A DNA stretch of 64,000 nt from Streptomyces sp. NBC_00442. Its GTDB lineage: Bacteria > Actinomycetota > Actinomycetes > Streptomycetales > Streptomycetaceae. Positions 17,364 through 26,090 of this stretch are shown in pieces; within the stretch, counting starts at the first letter, position 1; each line of letters opens with the position of its first letter. The DNA lies in the NCBI RefSeq assembly GCF_036014195.1, contig NZ_CP107918.1, positions 4,836,001 through 4,900,000 on the forward strand, read 5' to 3'. The notes below the pieces were generated by a model. It worked only from the letters and a program-made list of their open reading frames with translations, had not been told where the DNA came from and made no database searches. A program made the translations under genes and the position numbers.

Positions 17364-17377
17364 ACGGGTCTAGGCCA
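17364..17377. promoter_or_regulatory. Candidate HutC-type operator before the phosphonate operon
   Basis: ACGGGTCTAGGCCA, in the AT-richer patch between GntR and the FAD oxidoreductase, contains GTCTAG flanked by partial GG/CC symmetry. HutC-subfamily GntR proteins commonly bind GTnTAnAC-like palindromes, and the encoded regulator of this type is next door. The symmetry is imperfect, so this is tentative. Confidence 0.35.
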
Positions 17378-17452
17378 AGTTTGGGGGGCCGTTCACGCGC
17401 GCGTTGCCGGTCGGACCGGCCCGGGACACCCGCCCCGACGACCGTTGCCGCC

Positions 17453-18583
17453 GTGAGAGTCATCGTCGTAGGAGCCGGCGTGCTGGGAACCATGCACGCC
17501 TGGCACGCAGTGGAACGCGGCCACGAGGTCGTACACATCGAGCGCGAGAGCGAGGCGCGCGGAGCCTCGCTCCGCAACTTCGGCCAGATATGGGTCAGTG
17601 GCCGGGCCGGCGGCGAGGAGCTGGACACCGCGCTGCGCGCCCGCGAGCTGTGGGAGGGCATCGGCGCCCGCGTCCCCGGTATCGGGTTCCGGGCCAACGG
17701 CTCGCTCACCCCCCTGCGCACCGCCGCCGAACTCGCGGTAGCGGAAGCCGCGTTGGCTCGTGAGGACGCTCCCGCCCGCGGCTACAAGCTCCTCACCGCC
17801 GCCGAGGCCCGCGTCCTCAACCCTGCCCTGCGCGGCGACTTCACGGCCGCTCTGTGGTGCGAACGCGATGCCGCCGTCGAGCCCCGTATCGCGCAACTCG
17901 CCCTGAAAAAAGCACTGTTGGCGTCCGGAAAGTACAGCTTCCTGGGCGGGCGGGAAGTGCGTGACGTCGTCGAGGGAGTGCACGGCCGTGCCGTCCGCGA
18001 CGACCACGGCGACCTGCACACCGGCGACACCGTGATCCTGTGCACGGGCGCCTGGCTCGGTGGGCTCGCCCGTGAGCTCGCCCCCGACCTGCCGGTGCGC
18101 CGCGTACGCCTCCAGATGATGCAGACCGCGCCGCTCGGTGAGCCGCTGGCCACCTCCGTCGCGGACCCCGACAGCTTCCGCTACTACCCGGCGTACGCGG
18201 GCGAGGCGCTCGACGCGCTCAACGCCGCGCAGGCCCAGGACCCGATCGCGGCAGCGCACAAGATGCAGCTCCTCATGGTGCAGCGCGCGGACGGCGGCCT
18301 GACCATCGGCGACACCCACGAGTACGAGCACCCCTTCGCCTTCGACGTGGCCGAGGAGCCGTACGACCACCTCGTCCGGGTCGTCGAGTCCTACCTGGGC
18401 AGGCCGCTGCCCAAGATTCAGCGCCGCTGGGCCGGGGTCTACGCCCAGTGCACCGACTCCTCGCGCGTCGTGCACCGCCAGCAGGTGCGAAACGGGGTGT
18501 GGCTGGTGACCGGGCCCGGCGGACGCGGCATGACCTGCTCGCCCGCCATTGCCGAGCGGACCGCCAACGAGCTGGAATGGTAA
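17453..18583 (+). CDS. FAD-dependent oxidoreductase, TIGR03364 type (aminophosphonate)
   Basis: This 376-residue DAO-family flavoprotein starts with the FAD motif VIVVGAGVLGTMHAWHAVERGHEVVHIERE, followed by the substrate-site segment ASLRNFGQIWVSGRAGGEE. Later come GDTVILCTGAWLGGLARELAPDLPVRRVRLQMMQT and the C-terminal GVWLVTGPGGRGMTCSPAIAERTA. The TIGR03364 group is linked by gene order to PhnX-like hydrolases and phosphonate transporters, exactly as here. It is proposed to deaminate oxidatively an aminophosphonate close to 2-aminoethylphosphonate, yielding an aldehyde for the next enzyme. GTG at 17453 starts the Rossmann strand directly. It is first gene of a six-gene operon. Confidence 0.85.
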   Translation: MRVIVVGAGVLGTMHAWHAVERGHEVVHIERESEARGASLRNFGQIWVSGRAGGEELDTALRARELWEGIGARVPGIGFRANGSLTPLRTAAELAVAEAALAREDAPARGYKLLTAAEARVLNPALRGDFTAALWCERDAAVEPRIAQLALKKALLASGKYSFLGGREVRDVVEGVHGRAVRDDHGDLHTGDTVILCTGAWLGGLARELAPDLPVRRVRLQMMQTAPLGEPLATSVADPDSFRYYPAYAGEALDALNAAQAQDPIAAAHKMQLLMVQRADGGLTIGDTHEYEHPFAFDVAEEPYDHLVRVVESYLGRPLPKIQRRWAGVYAQCTDSSRVVHRQQVRNGVWLVTGPGGRGMTCSPAIAERTANELEW

Positions 18584-18597
18584 GGAAGTTGACCTCG

Positions 18598-19293
18598 ATG
18601 AACACGTACAACCTGGTCGTGCTCGACATGGCGGGCACCACCGTCGCCGACGGCGGGCTCGTCGAGCGGGCCTTCGCGAGCGCGGCCGACCGCCTCGGCG
18701 TCGAGCCCGGCTCGGCGGAACACGCCACCATGCTCGACTACGTCCGGGCCACCATGGGCGAGTCCAAGATCTCGGTCTTCCGTCACCTCTTCGGCGACGA
18801 GGCCAAGGCGCGGCGCGCCAACACCGCCTTCGAGGAGGCGTACGCGACCCTCGTCGACGGCGGGCTCATCGCGCCCGTGCCGGGGGCTCGCGGCGCGATC
18901 GAGCGGCTCACCGCCGAAGGCCGGACCGTGGTCCTGACCACCGGATTCGCCCGTGTCACCCAGGACGCGATCCTCGCGGCGCTCGGCTGGCAGGACGTCG
19001 TCCCGCTCACCCTGTGCCCGGCCGACGCGGGCGGCCGCGGCCGGCCCTTCCCCGACATGGTGCTCAGCGCCTTCCTGCGCACCGGCGCCGTCGGCTCGGT
19101 GCGCGACATCGCGGTGGCCGGCGACACCTCGTACGACATGCTCAGCGGCGTGCGGTCCGGGGCGGGAGTCGTCGCGGGCGTGCTGACCGGCGCCCACGAC
19201 AAGGAGGCCCTCGCCGGGGCCGGGGCCACTCATGTGCTCGGCTCCGTCGTCGAACTTGCGCACACACTGGCCGAGTTGGAGGCGGCGCAGTGA
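18598..19293 (+). CDS. PhnX-like phosphonatase-type HAD hydrolase (TIGR03351)
   Basis: The 231-residue HAD enzyme carries nucleophile Asp10 in LDMAGTT, the phosphonatase-like variant in which the usual second Asp is Ala. It also has TTGFAR (motif II Thr), Arg-rich FPDMVL and the acidic motif GDTSYDMLSG. A lysine, K57 in MGESK, sits where phosphonoacetaldehyde hydrolase PhnX has its Schiff-base lysine in MGxxK. The enzyme should cleave the C-P bond of the phosphono-aldehyde made by the preceding flavoprotein, releasing phosphate. The ATG follows AAGGAAG, 14 bases after the flavoprotein stop; its TGA overlaps the next GTG. The substrate is inferred from gene order. Confidence 0.84.
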   Translation: MNTYNLVVLDMAGTTVADGGLVERAFASAADRLGVEPGSAEHATMLDYVRATMGESKISVFRHLFGDEAKARRANTAFEEAYATLVDGGLIAPVPGARGAIERLTAEGRTVVLTTGFARVTQDAILAALGWQDVVPLTLCPADAGGRGRPFPDMVLSAFLRTGAVGSVRDIAVAGDTSYDMLSGVRSGAGVVAGVLTGAHDKEALAGAGATHVLGSVVELAHTLAELEAAQ

Positions 19294-20372
19294 GCGGCGC
19301 CGCCCCGCCGGGCGCGCCGCACCGCGGCGGCATCCGCTTCGACGGCGTCACCGTCGCCTACCACGGCACCGTCGTCCTCGACGCGCTCGACCTGACCGTC
19401 GAACCCGGCGAGGTCATGGCCCTGCTCGGCCCCTCGGGGTCCGGCAAGACCACCGCGCTGCGGGCCGTCGCCGGGTTCGTCCAGCCGGCCGCGGGGCGGG
19501 TGTTCATCGGCGGGAGCGACGTGACCCGCCTGCCGCCCCACCGGCGCGGCATCGGCATGGTCGTCCAGCAGTACGCGCTCTTCCCGCACCTGCGGGTCGA
19601 GGACAACGTCGCGTTCGGGCTGCGGGCGCAGAGGGTTCCCCGGGCGCGGATCCCCGCCCGGGTCGCCGAAGCCCTCGCCATGACCGGCATGGACAGCTAC
19701 GCCAAGCGGTATCCGCGCGAGCTCTCCGGCGGCCAGCAGCAGCGCGTCGCCATCGCCCGCGCGCTCGCCATCCGCCCCGGTGTCCTCCTCCTCGATGAGC
19801 CGCTCTCGGCGCTCGACGCGCAGCTGCGCTCCGGCATGCTGGCCGAACTCGCGCGCCTGCACCGCGAGTTGCCCGACGTCTCCATCCTGTACGTCACACA
19901 TGACCAACTGGAGGCGCTCACCCTGGCCGACCGCATCGCCGTCATGGACCGGGCCCGCCTCCAGGACTGCGGAACCCCGCAGGACCTGTACCGCAGGCCG
20001 CGTTCGGAGTTCACGGCGTCGTTCGTCGGCAACGCGAACCTCCTCCCGGTGCGGGTGGGGGTGGGATCCGTACGGTTCGGGGACACCGAGCTCTCCGTCG
20101 CCACCGACCAGGTCGCCCGCGGGGCGAGGGCCACGCTGTGCGTGCGGCCGCACCTGGTGCGGCTCGGCGCCGGGCCGAACGCGCTGCGGGGAAGGATCGC
20201 GGAGGTGCAGTGGCGGGGGGCCACACATCGGCTGGAGGTCGATGTCGATGGGCACCACGTGAAGGCGGACGTGCGGGAGCTGCGCACCACCCCCGCCCTG
20301 GGCGACGAGGTCACCCTGCACTTCGCCCGCGAGGACGCGGTGCTCATTCCCGCGGGGGTGACCGGTGGGTAG
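19290..20372 (+). CDS. Phosphonate-type ABC importer, ATP-binding protein
   Basis: The 360-residue ATPase has Walker [10 protein letters not shown], the Q-loop region VVQQYALFPHLRVEDNVAFGL, signature LSGGQQQR, Walker B VLLLDEPLSALD and the switch His in YVTHDQLEALTLAD. A C-terminal TOBE domain follows (about 270-355: GNANLLPVRVGVGSV...LCVRPHLVRLG). This matches the iron/2-aminoethylphosphonate (PhnT-like) importer group. Its GTG start overlaps the hydrolase stop (GTGA), and its stop overlaps the first permease start by 8 bases, so the operon is tightly coupled. It powers uptake through the two permeases that follow. Confidence 0.86.
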   Translation: MSGAAPPGAPHRGGIRFDGVTVAYHGTVVLDALDLTVEPGEVMALLGPSGSGKTTALRAVAGFVQPAAGRVFIGGSDVTRLPPHRRGIGMVVQQYALFPHLRVEDNVAFGLRAQRVPRARIPARVAEALAMTGMDSYAKRYPRELSGGQQQRVAIARALAIRPGVLLLDEPLSALDAQLRSGMLAELARLHRELPDVSILYVTHDQLEALTLADRIAVMDRARLQDCGTPQDLYRRPRSEFTASFVGNANLLPVRVGVGSVRFGDTELSVATDQVARGARATLCVRPHLVRLGAGPNALRGRIAEVQWRGATHRLEVDVDGHHVKADVRELRTTPALGDEVTLHFAREDAVLIPAGVTGG

Positions 20373-21453
20373 GCGCGAGGCTGCGGCGGGGGCTGCGGCG
20401 GGGGTATGGCCGGGTGAAACAGCACCCGGCGGCCCGGCGTCCGGCGGCCTGGCACCCGCTGGTCCGGCGTCCGGCAGCCCCGCGCCCACCGGCCCCGTAC
20501 CCGGCAGCCCGGCACCCGCTGGTCCGGCGTCCGGCAGCCCCGTACCCACCGGCCCCGTACCCACCGGCCCCGCACCCGGCAGCCCCGCACCCGGCAGCCC
20601 CGCACCCCCTGGCCCAGCGCCCGGATGGGCGCGTCAACTGGGCGCCCGCATATGGGCGTTGCCCCCCGTCCTCGTCCTCGTGGCCGTCTTCCTCTACCCC
20701 CTCGCCCTCGTCGTCCGGCAGTCGTTCTCGCCGGACTCGGGCGGTACCTCCCTCCGGCCCTACGCGGACGTGTTCTCCTCCACCGCGTTCCGGGAGGCGC
20801 TCACCACCACCGTGTGGCTCGCGGCCGGGGCGACCGCCGGATGCCTCGTGCTCGGGTTCGTGCTCGCGCTGGTCATCGCCTTCGTGCCGTTCCCCGGCGG
20901 GAAGGCCGTCGCCAAGTTCATCGACGTCTTCCTGTCCTTCCCGTCCTTCCTGATCACGCTCGCCCTGCTGTTCGTCTACGGCAGCGTCGGCATGGCCAAC
21001 GGGCTGTGGACGGACATCAGCGGCGCGCCCAGCGGGCCGTTCCAGTTCCTGACCACGCCGTGGGGGGTACTGCTCGCGGAGATCACGTACTTCACGCCGT
21101 TCGTGATGCGCCCCCTGCTCGCCGCGTTCTCCCAACTGGACACCGCCCAGCTGGAGGTGGCGTCCTCGCTCGGGGCCCGGCCGGCCAGGATCGTGCGGCA
21201 GGTGATCCTGCCCGAGGCGCTGCCCGCGCTCGCGTCCGGCGGCGCGCTGGTCCTGGTGATGTGTCTCAACGAGTTCGGCATCGTCCTCTTCACCGGCGCG
21301 AAGGGCGTCACCACGCTGCCGATGCTCGTCTACAGCAAGGCGATCCTGGAGTCGGACTATCCGGCCGCCTGCGTCGTCGCCGTCGTCAACGTCGTGATGT
21401 CCGTGGGCCTCTACGGCCTCTACCGGGTGGTGAGCCGTCGTGTTGGTGCATAG
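20365..21453 (+). CDS. Phosphonate-type ABC importer, permease 1
   Basis: The 362-residue permease has about six membrane helices and the inner-membrane EAA loop EVASSLGARPARIVRQVILPEALPALASG, which docks on the ATPase. Unusually, about 88 N-terminal residues are a Pro/Ala/Gly/Ser repeat (variants of PAPTGPVPGS and PAGPASGS) encoded by 20430-20630, where GTCCGGCGTCCGGCAGCCCC-like units recur. Family members normally begin near WARQLGARIWALPPVLVLVAVFLYPLALVV. The frame stays open and starts with GTG at 20365, overlapping the ATPase stop, so the tail may be translated as a disordered cytosolic extension. A downstream start cannot be excluded. Confidence 0.82.
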   Translation: MGRREAAAGAAAGVWPGETAPGGPASGGLAPAGPASGSPAPTGPVPGSPAPAGPASGSPVPTGPVPTGPAPGSPAPGSPAPPGPAPGWARQLGARIWALPPVLVLVAVFLYPLALVVRQSFSPDSGGTSLRPYADVFSSTAFREALTTTVWLAAGATAGCLVLGFVLALVIAFVPFPGGKAVAKFIDVFLSFPSFLITLALLFVYGSVGMANGLWTDISGAPSGPFQFLTTPWGVLLAEITYFTPFVMRPLLAAFSQLDTAQLEVASSLGARPARIVRQVILPEALPALASGGALVLVMCLNEFGIVLFTGAKGVTTLPMLVYSKAILESDYPAACVVAVVNVVMSVGLYGLYRVVSRRVGA

Positions 21454-22237
21454 CCGCGGCGGCCGCCGGGCCGTCTGGACCGTCTTCCTCGTCCTGTTCC
21501 TGCCCGTCTTCGCGCTGCCGCTGCTCGTCATCGTGGCCGCGTCGTTCGCGACGAACTGGTCGAGCGCCTTCCCCTCCGGGTTCACCACCTCCCACTACGC
21601 CGCTGCGACCACGGGCGAGACCCTCCAGGCGCTCACCACCAGCCTGGTCACCGCCCTCACGGCGAGCGTTCTCGCGCTGACCGTCGGAACGTGGGCGGCG
21701 CTCGCCGCGGCCGCCCTGAAGAAGGGCGGACGGCGGCTCATGGACGCCCTGTTCGTGCTGCCGGTCGCCGTGCCGTCGGTGGTCGTCGGGCTCGCCGTCC
21801 TCGTCGCGTTCTCCAAGCCGCCGGTGCTCCTCAACGGGACGCGCTGGATCGTGATCCTGGCGCACACCGTTCTCGTCATGGCGTTCGCCTACCAGTCGGT
21901 TTCGGCCGCCATCCTGCGTCTGGACCCGATGTACGAGCAGGCCGCCGCCAGCCTGGGCGCCCGCCCCCTGCGGGTGCTGTGGCGGGTGCGGCTACCCCTG
22001 CTGCTGCCGTCCCTGACCGCGGCCGCCGGGCTCTGCTTCGCCCTGTCCATGGGCGAGTTGAGCGCCACGATGATGCTCTACCCGCCGGACTGGACACCGC
22101 TCCCGGTGCGGATCTTCGCGGCGACCGACCGTGGCTCGCTGTTCACCGGAGCGGCCGTCGCCGTGGTCCTCATGGGGACGACGCTGCTCGTCCTTCTCGC
22201 CGTCTCCCGCATCCGCACCAGAGCGTCCTTCCGCTGA
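21440..22237 (+). CDS. Phosphonate-type ABC importer, permease 2
   Basis: The 265-residue permease has six membrane helices (for example VFLVLFLPVFALPLLVIVAASFA) and the EAA-type loop QAAASLGARPLRVLWRVRLPLLLPSLTAAAG. It pairs with permease 1 to form the translocation pore of the aminophosphonate importer. The GTG at 21440 overlaps the end of permease 1 by 14 bases; a second GTG two codons later is possible. The stop is 71 bases before the binding-protein gene. Confidence 0.84.
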   Translation: MLVHSRGGRRAVWTVFLVLFLPVFALPLLVIVAASFATNWSSAFPSGFTTSHYAAATTGETLQALTTSLVTALTASVLALTVGTWAALAAAALKKGGRRLMDALFVLPVAVPSVVVGLAVLVAFSKPPVLLNGTRWIVILAHTVLVMAFAYQSVSAAILRLDPMYEQAAASLGARPLRVLWRVRLPLLLPSLTAAAGLCFALSMGELSATMMLYPPDWTPLPVRIFAATDRGSLFTGAAVAVVLMGTTLLVLLAVSRIRTRASFR

Positions 22238-22308
22238 CCGCTGACCGCTGAACCCAGCCGGACGACCACCCCCTGACCGACCCGAAAACCTCAGGAGCCC
22301 CGAACGTC

Positions 22309-23385
22309 ATGCACAGAAACACCCTCACCACGCTCAAGCCGCTCGCCGCCGCCGTCGGCACCCTCGTCCTCGCCGCCACCCTGTCCGCCTGCGGCGGCGA
22401 CTCCGCGGCCGACTCGAACGCGAAGACCGTCACCGTCTACAGCGCCGACGGCCTCAAGGGCGAGAAGGGTGACGGCTGGTACGACACTGTCTTCAAGGAA
22501 TTCGAGGCGAAGACCGGCATCAAGGTCAAGTACGTCGAGGGCGGCTCCGGCGAGATGGTGCAGCGCGCTGTCCGCGAGAAGTCCAACACCCAGGCCGATG
22601 TGCTCGTCACCCTGCCCCCGTTCATCCAGCAGGCCGAGGGCAAGGGGCTGCTCCAGAAGTACGTGCCGGCCGGCGCGGACAAGGTGGACGGCGCCGCCAA
22701 GTCGCCCGACGGCACCTGGACCTCGGTCGTCAACAACTACTTCGGGTTCGTCTACAACAAGAAGGAGCTCAAGGAAGCCCCCAAGAACTGGGAGGACCTC
22801 CTGGGCGCCCCGTACAAGAACAAGATCCAGTACTCCACGCCGGGCGTCGCGGGCGACGGCACCGCGCTCGTCATCAAGGCCATGCACGACTTCGGCGGCA
22901 AGGAGGCCGCGATGGAGTACCTGCGCAAGCTCCAGGCCAACAACGTCGGCCCGTCCGCCTCCACCGGCAAGCTCGCACCCAAGGTCGACAAGGGCGAGCT
23001 GCTCGCCGCCAACGGCGATGTGCAGATGAACTACGCCCAGTCCAAGACCATGCCCAACCTCGGCATCTGGTTCCCCGGCACCGCGAGCGGCACCAAGCCG
23101 TCCTCCTTCGCCCTGCCGTACGCGGCCGGCCTGGTCAGCGGCGCCCCGCACAGCGCCAACGGCAAGAAGCTCCTGGACTTCATGCTGAGCGAGCCGGCGC
23201 AGAAGCAGGTCAGCGCGATCGGCGGCGGTTTCGCGGCGCGCACCGACATCAAGGCCACCGACCCGGACGCGGTCGCGCTCGGCAAACTGATGCGGGACGT
23301 CGACGTCTTCCAGCCCGACTGGATGGACATCTCGAAGAACCTGCCGAAGTACGTCGACGCGTGGAAGACGGCCACCGGCAGCTGA
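22309..23385 (+). CDS. 2-aminoethylphosphonate-type substrate-binding lipoprotein
   Basis: This 358-residue exported binding protein has a lipoprotein signal (LAAAVGTLVLAATLSACGGDS, acylated Cys in the LSAC lipobox). The mature start TVTVYSADGLKGEKGDGWYDTVFKEFEAKTGIKVKYVEGGSGEMVQR is typical of PhnS/FbpA-like group 1 proteins. VNNYFGFVYNKKEL, ALPYAAGLVSGAPHSANGKKLLDFML and GGGFAARTDI also match the aminoethylphosphonate-binding subgroup. It delivers the substrate to the permease pair and is the last gene of the operon. Ligand assignment follows family resemblance plus the adjacent C-P bond enzymes. Confidence 0.86.
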   Translation: MHRNTLTTLKPLAAAVGTLVLAATLSACGGDSAADSNAKTVTVYSADGLKGEKGDGWYDTVFKEFEAKTGIKVKYVEGGSGEMVQRAVREKSNTQADVLVTLPPFIQQAEGKGLLQKYVPAGADKVDGAAKSPDGTWTSVVNNYFGFVYNKKELKEAPKNWEDLLGAPYKNKIQYSTPGVAGDGTALVIKAMHDFGGKEAAMEYLRKLQANNVGPSASTGKLAPKVDKGELLAANGDVQMNYAQSKTMPNLGIWFPGTASGTKPSSFALPYAAGLVSGAPHSANGKKLLDFMLSEPAQKQVSAIGGGFAARTDIKATDPDAVALGKLMRDVDVFQPDWMDISKNLPKYVDAWKTATGS

Positions 23386-23523
23386 ACCGTGAGCGGCCGG
23401 GTCGCGGTGGCCGGTACCTGACTAGGCTAAGGGCGTCGGCAACGCACAGTGCGGTGCGCCGGCGTCCCCAGCTGATCGCTCATCAGCGCGAGAAGACCGC
23501 GCAGAACGCAGGAGTCCGCACCC

Positions 23524-24303
23524 ATGGCAGAGCGCAAGCCGATCGAATCCTGGCTCACCGACATGGACGGTGTCCTCATCCACGAGGGCACCCCCATCCC
23601 CGGTGCGGACGCCTTCCTCAAGACGCTCAAGGAGTCGGGCCGCCCCTTCCTCGTCCTCACCAACAACTCGATCTACACCCCGCGCGACCTGCACGCCCGC
23701 CTGATGCGGATGGGGCTCGACGTGCCGGTCGAGAACATCTGGACCTCCGCGCTCGCCACCGCGAAGTTCCTCGACGACCAGCGGCCCGGCGGCACCGCGT
23801 ACGTCATCGGCGAGGCGGGCCTGACCACCGCGCTGCACGACATCGGGTACGTCCTGACCGACCACGAGCCGGACTACGTGGTGCTGGGCGAGACCCGCAC
23901 GTACAGCTTCGAGGCGCTCACCAAGGCGATCCGGCTGATCAACGCCGGAGCCCGGTTCATCTGCACCAACCCGGACGAGACCGGGCCGAGCCAGGAAGGG
24001 CCGCTGCCCGCCACCGGCGCGGTGGCCGCGCTGATCACCAAGGCGACCGGCAAGAAGCCCTACTTCGCGGGCAAGCCCAACCCGCTCATGATGCGCACCG
24101 GCCTCAACGCGATCGGCGCGCACTCCGAGACCAGCGCCATGATCGGCGACCGGATGGACACCGATGTGCTCGCCGGTCTTGAGGCGGGCATGCAGACGTT
24201 CCTGGTCCTGACGGGGCTGACCCGGCCCGACGACGTGGAGACGTACCCCTTCCGGCCCTCCAAGATCGTCGACTCGATCGCCGATCTGGTGAAGCTCGTC
24301 TGA
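23524..24303 (+). CDS. HAD-IIA family phosphatase (NagD-like)
   Basis: The 259-residue HAD hydrolase shows nucleophile WLTDMDGVLIHEGTPIPGA, motif II VLTNNSIYTPRDL, the lysine motif FAGKPNPLMMR and the acidic motif MIGDRMDTDVLAGLEAGMQTFLVLTG. The C2-type cap between motifs II and III marks subclass IIA (NagD, AraL, 4-nitrophenyl phosphatase). These are broad sugar-phosphate or nucleotide phosphatases. It is separated by 138 bases from the phosphonate operon and ends in a hairpin at 24327, so it is likely a separate unit. Confidence 0.87.
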   Translation: MAERKPIESWLTDMDGVLIHEGTPIPGADAFLKTLKESGRPFLVLTNNSIYTPRDLHARLMRMGLDVPVENIWTSALATAKFLDDQRPGGTAYVIGEAGLTTALHDIGYVLTDHEPDYVVLGETRTYSFEALTKAIRLINAGARFICTNPDETGPSQEGPLPATGAVAALITKATGKKPYFAGKPNPLMMRTGLNAIGAHSETSAMIGDRMDTDVLAGLEAGMQTFLVLTGLTRPDDVETYPFRPSKIVDSIADLVKLV

Positions 24304-24326
24304 TGCGCGACTGATCCGATGTACAG

Positions 24327-24345
24327 CCGATCCGACGCGGATCGG
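24327..24345 (+). terminator. Hairpin after the NagD-like gene
   Basis: CCGATCC (24327-24333) and GGATCGG (24339-24345) form a perfect 7-bp stem with a 5-base loop shortly after the stop codon at 24303. There is no U-run, as is usual for actinomycete terminators. Confidence 0.5.
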
Positions 24346-24449
24346 CACCCCAGGGCGGGCGTGTCGTGCGCCCGTCCGGCGCAGTGGTCCTGCCTCCCGG
24401 GATGCGAAACCGGGCGTCACGCGTGACGCTCGGTTGCAGGAGGTTCACG

Positions 24450-25031
24450 ATGCGCATCCGTCCCATGACATTCTGTGCGGCCATGGCGGCCGCCGCCCTG
24501 ACCGTGCTGCCCGCGTCCCCCGCGGTGGCCGAGTCCGAGCCGCACGGATCGGTGCGGGTGACCCCTGGCACCACGGCCCCCGGCGGGGAGGTGGATCTGC
24601 GGGTCAGCGTGTGCAGCGGCCGCGAGGCGGTCGGCTCCTCGGACGCCTTCGTCTCGGAGGCCCGCTTCACGCCCGCCGCCGACGGCGGTCTCTACGCCCA
24701 GGCCCGCATCCGCTCGGACGCCCAGGACCGTGACTACGACATCTGGGTCAACTGCAAGGACAGCTCCGGCAAGGCGAGCGGCCGGTTCACCGTGGTGCAC
24801 GGCGAACGCCGCGATCACGACCACGATCGCGACCACGACCAGGACCACGGCAGGCCCACCCCGTACCGGCCCGTGCACGCGGGCGGCGGCGGCGCGGCGA
24901 CGCTCGCCGCCGACGAGGCCAAGGAGCAGGGCCCCGGCACCCGGCACGCGGTGATCGGTCTGGCGCTCGCGGCGGTCGCGGCGGTCGCCGTGGCATCGCG
25001 CAGCGTACGCCGTCGTCGCGGCGGCGACTGA
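24450..25031 (+). CDS. Secreted protein with C-terminal membrane anchor
   Basis: The 193-residue protein has a signal peptide (MRIRPMTFCAAMAAAALTVLPASPAVA) and a small beta-type domain with two cysteines (VRVTPGTTAPGGEVDLRVSVCSG..., DIWVNCKDSSGKASGRFTVV). A His/Asp-rich linker (RRDHDHDRDHDQDHGRP) could bind metal ions. The end is a membrane helix (HAVIGLALAAVAAVAVA) with the tail SRSVRRRRGGD. No LPxTG is visible. A perfect CAGGAGG site precedes the ATG. It lies one base before the class F sortase gene, and this pairing recurs in Streptomyces; it may be a sortase partner, but its function is unknown. Confidence 0.78.
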   Translation: MRIRPMTFCAAMAAAALTVLPASPAVAESEPHGSVRVTPGTTAPGGEVDLRVSVCSGREAVGSSDAFVSEARFTPAADGGLYAQARIRSDAQDRDYDIWVNCKDSSGKASGRFTVVHGERRDHDHDRDHDQDHGRPTPYRPVHAGGGGAATLAADEAKEQGPGTRHAVIGLALAAVAAVAVASRSVRRRRGGD

Positions 25032-25032
25032 C

Positions 25033-25716
25033 ATGTCCTCGGCGCGCGGCAGCGGGCGGTTCGTCACCGGCCTCGCCTGGGCCGTCCTGCTGCTCGGCCT
25101 GTGGCTGTGGGGCCGGGACGTCTCCGGAGGCACCGGCAGCACGTCGGCGCCGACCACGGGTGACATCGCGGCCGTGGGCCGCCCGCTCGGTATGCCGCTG
25201 CCGCCGGCGCACGACCCGCTCAAGGGCGCGGCGCCGCAGCGCGTGGAGATACCGTCCATAGGCATCGCGGCGCCGGTCGTGCCGCGCGGCCTCGATGCCG
25301 ACGGCGCGGTCGATCCGCCGCCCTTCGCCCAGGCCGGCACGGTCGGCTGGTTCGACAGCGGGGCCCGGCCGGGTCAGGCGGGAGCCGCGCTGCTCGTCGG
25401 GCACGTGGACACCCAGAGCAGACCGGCCGTGTTCTACGGGCTGAGCGCCGCGCGCCCCGGCGAGCGGATCAAGGTGACCGGCGCCGACGGCACGATCGCC
25501 GAGTTCACCATCGACGACGTCCAGGTCTTCTCGCGCCGGCACTTCGACGCGGCGAAGGTGTACGGGCCCCGCCAGCGGGGCCGCGCCGAGCTGCGCCTGA
25601 TCACCTGCGGCGGCACCTACGACCACAAGACGAAGGCCTACACCGCGAACGTGGTCGTCTCGGCCTATCTCACCGACGCGAGGGACCCGGCCCCTTCCAA
25701 GCCGCGGGCGTCCTGA
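25033..25716 (+). CDS. Class F sortase
   Basis: The 227-residue membrane-bound cysteine transpeptidase has an N-terminal membrane helix (VTGLAWAVLLLGLWLWG). The sortase fold follows with VEIPSIGIAAPVVPRGLDADGAVDPPPFAQAGTVGWF, catalytic His124 in LLVGHVDT and catalytic Cys192 in LRLITCGG, then the family's YTANVVVSAYL strand. The ITCGG motif and the PxxxAQAGTVGWF segment mark class F. The third catalytic Arg cannot be placed with confidence in the DHKTKAYTAN region. It is one base downstream of the anchored protein, so the pair is probably co-translated. Confidence 0.86.
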   Translation: MSSARGSGRFVTGLAWAVLLLGLWLWGRDVSGGTGSTSAPTTGDIAAVGRPLGMPLPPAHDPLKGAAPQRVEIPSIGIAAPVVPRGLDADGAVDPPPFAQAGTVGWFDSGARPGQAGAALLVGHVDTQSRPAVFYGLSAARPGERIKVTGADGTIAEFTIDDVQVFSRRHFDAAKVYGPRQRGRAELRLITCGGTYDHKTKAYTANVVVSAYLTDARDPAPSKPRAS

Positions 25717-26090
25717 CCGCCCGCCACGGCCGGCCCGGTTCGAACCTCGGGTCCGGTCCCGATTCCGGTCCCGCGCACGCGCCGCGCACCTGGCCCGGCC
25801 GATGGCCCGCTTCCCCCGGAACCGCCGGCCGGGCCGGTCCTCGACCGCGGGTGCACGGGCTGCGGGAGAAGTCCGGCACCGCCGCGGGAGGTTCGGAGCC
25901 GCCGGGTCGCCGCGGGGCGGCCGACGCGGAGTCCGGCCACACCACTGTAGAACCGCCGCGCGCCACGGGCCCAGGCCCGGATGACGCCAAGTCCGCCGGC
26001 CGGCACACCGGTCCGGCAGGGCCGCGCGGCGGCCGGCAGGGCTCAGCCGGGCCGGCCGTGCGGGCACGAAGCGGGGTCAAGGGGCAGCGC
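25717..26090. other. 374-bp gap without a recognisable gene
   Basis: The region before the GH6 gene is GC-rich and open in several frames, including one in frame with GH6. None of the translations (Gly/Arg/Pro-rich) resembles a known protein or has a ribosome site. It presumably holds the GH6 promoter. Confidence 0.5.

Noticed and set aside
25851..26090. In-frame upstream extension of the GH6 gene
   Set aside because: The lipoprotein signal starts cleanly at ATG 26091 behind AAGGGG; the extension is Gly/Arg-rich with no signal function.
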